Below are positions 61,303 to 64,000 of a stretch of 64,000 nucleotides of DNA, in pieces; the stretch's first letter is position 1; each line of letters begins with the position of its first letter. Origin of the DNA: Mucilaginibacter mali (lineage in GTDB: Bacteria > Bacteroidota > Bacteroidia > Sphingobacteriales > Sphingobacteriaceae). The notes below the pieces were generated by a model that worked only from the letters and a program-made list of their open reading frames with translations, was not told the DNA's origin and did no database searches. The DNA lies in contig NZ_CP054139.1 in the NCBI RefSeq assembly GCF_013283875.1, positions 4,712,001 to 4,776,000 of the forward strand, written 5' to 3'. The translations under genes were made by a program, and so were the position numbers.

Positions 61303-62703
61303 ATGGGCAATTTAAGAACAAAAGACTTAAGTAAAATAGGTTACCATAACGATCAGCTGCGAAGCCTGGTTATCGGCATAGCCTCAAAAAACTTTAAACA
61401 CCACAGCAAGCAGCAACTGCTGGATCTGCTGGTGAATATCAAAAACAACCCCGAAGCATTTTTGGGTGATGAGCAAACCGGCAGGATAGCCGAAAAACTA
61501 ATGGGCAAAACCGAAGAGCATCTTTTTAAGGTTTACGACCTAAAGGACGAACCGGCACCCTGTAAAATTTATGGCGGCAAGGGAGTAGAAACATCTGCCA
61601 AAAAACAAATGGAACTGGCAACGCAATTACCCGTTAGCGTGCAGGGCGCTTTAATGCCCGATGCGCATATGGGTTTCGGCTTGCCGATTGGTGGCGTGCT
61701 GGCTACGCGTAACGCGGTGATCCCTTATGCCGTGGGTATGGATATCGGCTGCCGCATGGCGCTTTCTATTATTGATGAAAGCGATGGCTTTATTAAGCGC
61801 TTTGAGTATCAAATTAAGCAGGCTTTAAAAAGCCACACCCATTTTGGCATGGAAGGCGGCCTTGATACCCGGCAGGAGCATGAAGTGCTGGACAGTGACG
61901 TATTTAACCAGATTGGTTTTTTGAGGCCCCTGCGCAGCAAAGCAGTAAGGCAATTAGGCACATCTGGCGGGGGCAACCACTTTGTGGAGTTTGGCGAGAT
62001 AGAGATGCACGCCGGTAACGCGCTGGGATTAGCGCCTAAAAAATACGTGGCGTTATTAACGCACTCGGGAAGCAGGGGTTTAGGATCGGCCATTGCGCGG
62101 CATTACACCCAGGTAGCCATGAATACCTGCAAACTGCCGCGCCATGCGCAGCAACTGGCCTGGCTTGATATGAACAGCGAAAGCGGGCAGGAATACTGGC
62201 TAACCATGACACTGGCCGGCGATTACGCCAAAGCCTGTCACGACCGGATCCATGCCAACCTGCTGAAGGCGCTGGGATTAAAAGCTATCCACATTGTAGA
62301 AAACCACCACAATTTTGCCTGGAAGGATACCCTGGCCGATGGGCAGGAAGTGATTGTTCACCGCAAGGGCGCCACGTCGGCACACGCGGGCGAGTGGGGC
62401 ATCATCCCCGGCAGCATGATTACCCCGGCCTACCTGGTGACCGGCAAAGGCGTTGGCGATTCGCTATATTCTGCATCGCACGGTGCGGGCAGGGCCATGA
62501 GCCGGCAAAGGGCTAAGGACAGCATGACCGTTTCGGCCATGAAAAAGTTGTTGACTAACGCCGGTGTAAGCCTGATTGGTGGCACGGTTGAAGAGAATCC
62601 GCTGGCTTATAAGGATATCGATGCGGTTATTGCCGCGCAACAGGCGCTGGTTAATATCGAGGGTAAATTTTTACCACGGATCGTCCGCATGAACAAGGAG
62701 TAA
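61303..62703 (+). CDS. rtcB: RNA-splicing ligase RtcB (RtcB2-type)
   Basis: 466 residues. RtcB landmarks are PDAHMGFGLPIGGVLAT, AVGMDIGCRM, HTHFGMEGG, LGTSGGGNHFVEFGE (metal-binding His and Asn), LTHSGSRGLG, NHHNFAWKD and the guanylylated histidine in SHGAGRAMSR. RtcB joins 2',3'-cyclic phosphate or 3'-phosphate RNA ends to 5'-OH ends using GTP and Mn2+. Its pairing with prfH, 4 bp downstream, is the arrangement of the RtcB2-PrfH system, which is reported to repair ribosomes cut in the decoding centre. A long leader with a perfect promoter precedes it. Confidence 0.96.
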   Translation: MGNLRTKDLSKIGYHNDQLRSLVIGIASKNFKHHSKQQLLDLLVNIKNNPEAFLGDEQTGRIAEKLMGKTEEHLFKVYDLKDEPAPCKIYGGKGVETSAKKQMELATQLPVSVQGALMPDAHMGFGLPIGGVLATRNAVIPYAVGMDIGCRMALSIIDESDGFIKRFEYQIKQALKSHTHFGMEGGLDTRQEHEVLDSDVFNQIGFLRPLRSKAVRQLGTSGGGNHFVEFGEIEMHAGNALGLAPKKYVALLTHSGSRGLGSAIARHYTQVAMNTCKLPRHAQQLAWLDMNSESGQEYWLTMTLAGDYAKACHDRIHANLLKALGLKAIHIVENHHNFAWKDTLADGQEVIVHRKGATSAHAGEWGIIPGSMITPAYLVTGKGVGDSLYSASHGAGRAMSRQRAKDSMTVSAMKKLLTNAGVSLIGGTVEENPLAYKDIDAVIAAQQALVNIEGKFLPRIVRMNKE

Positions 62704-62707
62704 TGTG

Positions 62708-63325
62708 ATGAAAAAGATAATTATACAGATCACATCAGGCAAAGGCCCGGCAGAATGTTGCCGGGTTGTTGCCTGCCTGCAAAGCCTCATCATCAAACAG
62801 GCGAAGCAATTAGGCATCCAACTAAGCGTATTGGAAAGCAAACCCGGCGATATCAACGGCACGCTGCTTTCATCGGCATTGATGTGCGAGACCGAACAGC
62901 CCGAAGCCTTTATTAAGGAATGGACCGGTACCGTACAATGGATAGCGCAAAGCCCGTATCGCAAATATCATAAACGTAAAAACTGGTTTGTGGGCGTAGC
63001 TGCCTTTGATGTGCAACAACTGATGCAATGGGACCCGAACGCCGTAAAGCTGGAAACCTGTCGTTCATCAGGCCCGGGCGGACAGAACGTAAATAAGGTA
63101 GAAACGGCCGTACGGGGTACCCACCTCCCGTCGGGCTTGCAGGTTTTGGCTATGGATAGCCGATCGCAACTGGAGAATAAAAAGCTTTGCCTTGAGCGGT
63201 TGCAAACTAAAGTAATGCTTTGGCAAACCGAGCAACTGATGGAGCAGCAGCAAAACCGCTGGATGGAACATCACAATTTGCAACGCGGCAACCCGGTAAA
63301 AACCATCCGTACGCCATTGATTTAG
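62708..63325 (+). CDS. prfH: Peptide chain release factor H
   Basis: 205 residues from the ATG at 62708; AAGGAG at 62695-62700 is a well-placed ribosome binding site and decides against the GTG at 62705. It has the release-factor catalytic GGQ (G124-G125-Q126 in SSGPGGQNVNKV) but lacks the codon-recognition domain of RF1/RF2. PrfH is thought to release peptides from ribosomes whose decoding site has been damaged, allowing RtcB2 to religate the rRNA. It is coupled with rtcB and followed by a terminator. Confidence 0.95.
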   Translation: MKKIIIQITSGKGPAECCRVVACLQSLIIKQAKQLGIQLSVLESKPGDINGTLLSSALMCETEQPEAFIKEWTGTVQWIAQSPYRKYHKRKNWFVGVAAFDVQQLMQWDPNAVKLETCRSSGPGGQNVNKVETAVRGTHLPSGLQVLAMDSRSQLENKKLCLERLQTKVMLWQTEQLMEQQQNRWMEHHNLQRGNPVKTIRTPLI

Positions 63326-63336
63326 CGCATAAACAT

Positions 63337-63373
63337 AAGGCCCAATTATGTATGATCTCTATAATTGGGCCTT
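63337..63373. terminator. Bidirectional terminator after prfH
   Basis: AAGGCCCAATTAT (63337-63349) and ATAATTGGGCCTT (63361-63373) form a 13-bp stem ending in TTT on the plus side, between convergent genes. Its right end abuts the stop codon of the glycosyltransferase. Confidence 0.85.
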
Positions 63374-64000
63374 TTATAAATTAAGCTGTGACTCCTTTTT
63401 CACAGCCGCCATCGCTTCTATCTTCAAAATATCGTCCGACATTTCCTGCGCGCGATTCAACCAGGTGTTTTGTTTGGCTATGTCCTGGCGGGCTTGCCGT
63501 TTCGCGGGTGAGTCGGCAGCTATCTCATCCTTTACGTGCTGCAGGAAATCTTCTTTAGTTTCAACTATGCTTACCACTTCCCTAAAATCGCTCATATCGC
63601 CAAAATCGGTGCTTACCACCGGTAAGCCCGAAGCCAGGTATTCGTTGATCTTCATAGGATAGATACAACTGGTAAAGGTATCGTTCACAAAAGGGATCAC
63701 CCCCAACGAAAATGTCTTCAGGTAAGCCGGCAATTCGGCCGGGGTTTTAGGGCCCTCCACGCTTACGTTCGGGTATTTCTTCAATACGGCTAAACCACGC
63801 TGGCTTAATACACGGCCTACAAACACAAAGCGCGCATCGGGCATATTTATAAACAGGTGTTCCATAACACTGTAGTCAATCCTGTCATCTACCGATCCTA
63901 TATAACCAATCACCTGCTGCCCCGTAACGCCCTGGTGAAAGCCGAGACTAAACAGATCGTAATTGGCGGCATTATTTACAATAAAGCAGTTGGGGCAAAA
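63374..64000 (-). CDS. Glycosyltransferase (GT4/GT1-like), C-terminal part
   Basis: About 209 residues are visible; the frame stays open to the right edge (upstream residues read FCPNCFIVNNAANYDLFS), so the N-terminal half lies outside the window. The visible part is the second Rossmann domain of a GT-B glycosyltransferase: IGYIGSVDDRIDY, ARFVFVGRV, NVSVEGPKTPAELPAYLKTFSLGVIPF and the donor-sugar loop MKINEYLASGLPVVSTDFGD (E in INEYLA). It probably builds cell-surface polysaccharide. The specificity is not readable. Confidence 0.9.
   Translation of the reverse strand, partial: FCPNCFIVNNAANYDLFSLGFHQGVTGQQVIGYIGSVDDRIDYSVMEHLFINMPDARFVFVGRVLSQRGLAVLKKYPNVSVEGPKTPAELPAYLKTFSLGVIPFVNDTFTSCIYPMKINEYLASGLPVVSTDFGDMSDFREVVSIVETKEDFLQHVKDEIAADSPAKRQARQDIAKQNTWLNRAQEMSDDILKIEAMAAVKKESQLNL

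Noticed and set aside
1..64000. CRISPR arrays, tRNA or rRNA genes
   Set aside because: No regularly spaced direct repeats, no tRNA-like TPsiC/acceptor pattern and no rRNA sequence were seen; the repeats present are palindromes at irregular positions.

Overview
The window comes from a Bacteroidota chromosome, most likely family Sphingobacteriaceae (Mucilaginibacter- or Pedobacter-like). The evidence is SusC/SusD and other TonB-dependent receptors, the gliding lipoprotein GldD, many secreted glycoside hydrolases, TAnnTTTG-type -7 promoter elements and hairpin-rich intergenic repeats. The genus is an inference; no rRNA or tRNA gene is present. The window looks like ordinary chromosome, with one complete IS4-family insertion and many non-coding palindromic repeats.

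Layout. 1-13.6 kb is a polysaccharide utilisation locus. It holds a SusD fragment and SusC (minus), a membrane sensor-like protein ending in a transposase-type zinc ribbon (minus), two GH30 enzymes and a GH5-CBM6 enzyme (plus, one transcription unit behind a clear promoter), a GH16 lipoprotein (minus) and a GH-A-clan glycosidase (plus). The set suggests beta-1,3/1,6-glucan as substrate. 13.6-22.6 kb is housekeeping and accessory: two toxin-antitoxin pairs, a VOC protein, rlmF, an AlkD-like repair protein, a TonB receptor, a HAD phosphatase and a GH20 hexosaminidase. 22.6-27.8 kb is a metH-metF operon headed by a SAM-I riboswitch; metH carries an in-frame palindromic insertion. 27.8-34.5 kb has a DUF2752 membrane protein, an esterase-like protein, a YefM-YoeB module with a paired TGTACA operator, a lipoprotein, a DHFR-like reductase and uvrA.

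34.9-42.5 kb is a pectin or rhamnogalacturonan-type cluster: GH29, a beta-helix lyase-like protein, GH105, an AraC regulator and altronate dehydratase UxaA, linking extracellular cleavage to hexuronate catabolism. 42.7-48.5 kb carries a DinB-like protein, aroE-gldD, a second OMP-type TonB receptor and a DUF2807 protein. An IS4-family element (48798-50402) sits in the loop of a perfect hairpin. Then follow a small lipoprotein, mfd, a truncated M28 peptidase next to a nested inverted-repeat element, a GH51 arabinofuranosidase, an FtsX/MacB-type permease, def, and an rtcB-prfH pair resembling the known RtcB2-PrfH ribosome-rescue/repair system. The window ends inside a glycosyltransferase.

The most unusual items are the 7TMR-DISM/coiled-coil/IS1595-zinc-ribbon fusion next to the glucan locus, the palindrome inside metH, the rtcB-prfH leader with two tiny reading frames, and the number of distinct palindromic repeat families between genes.
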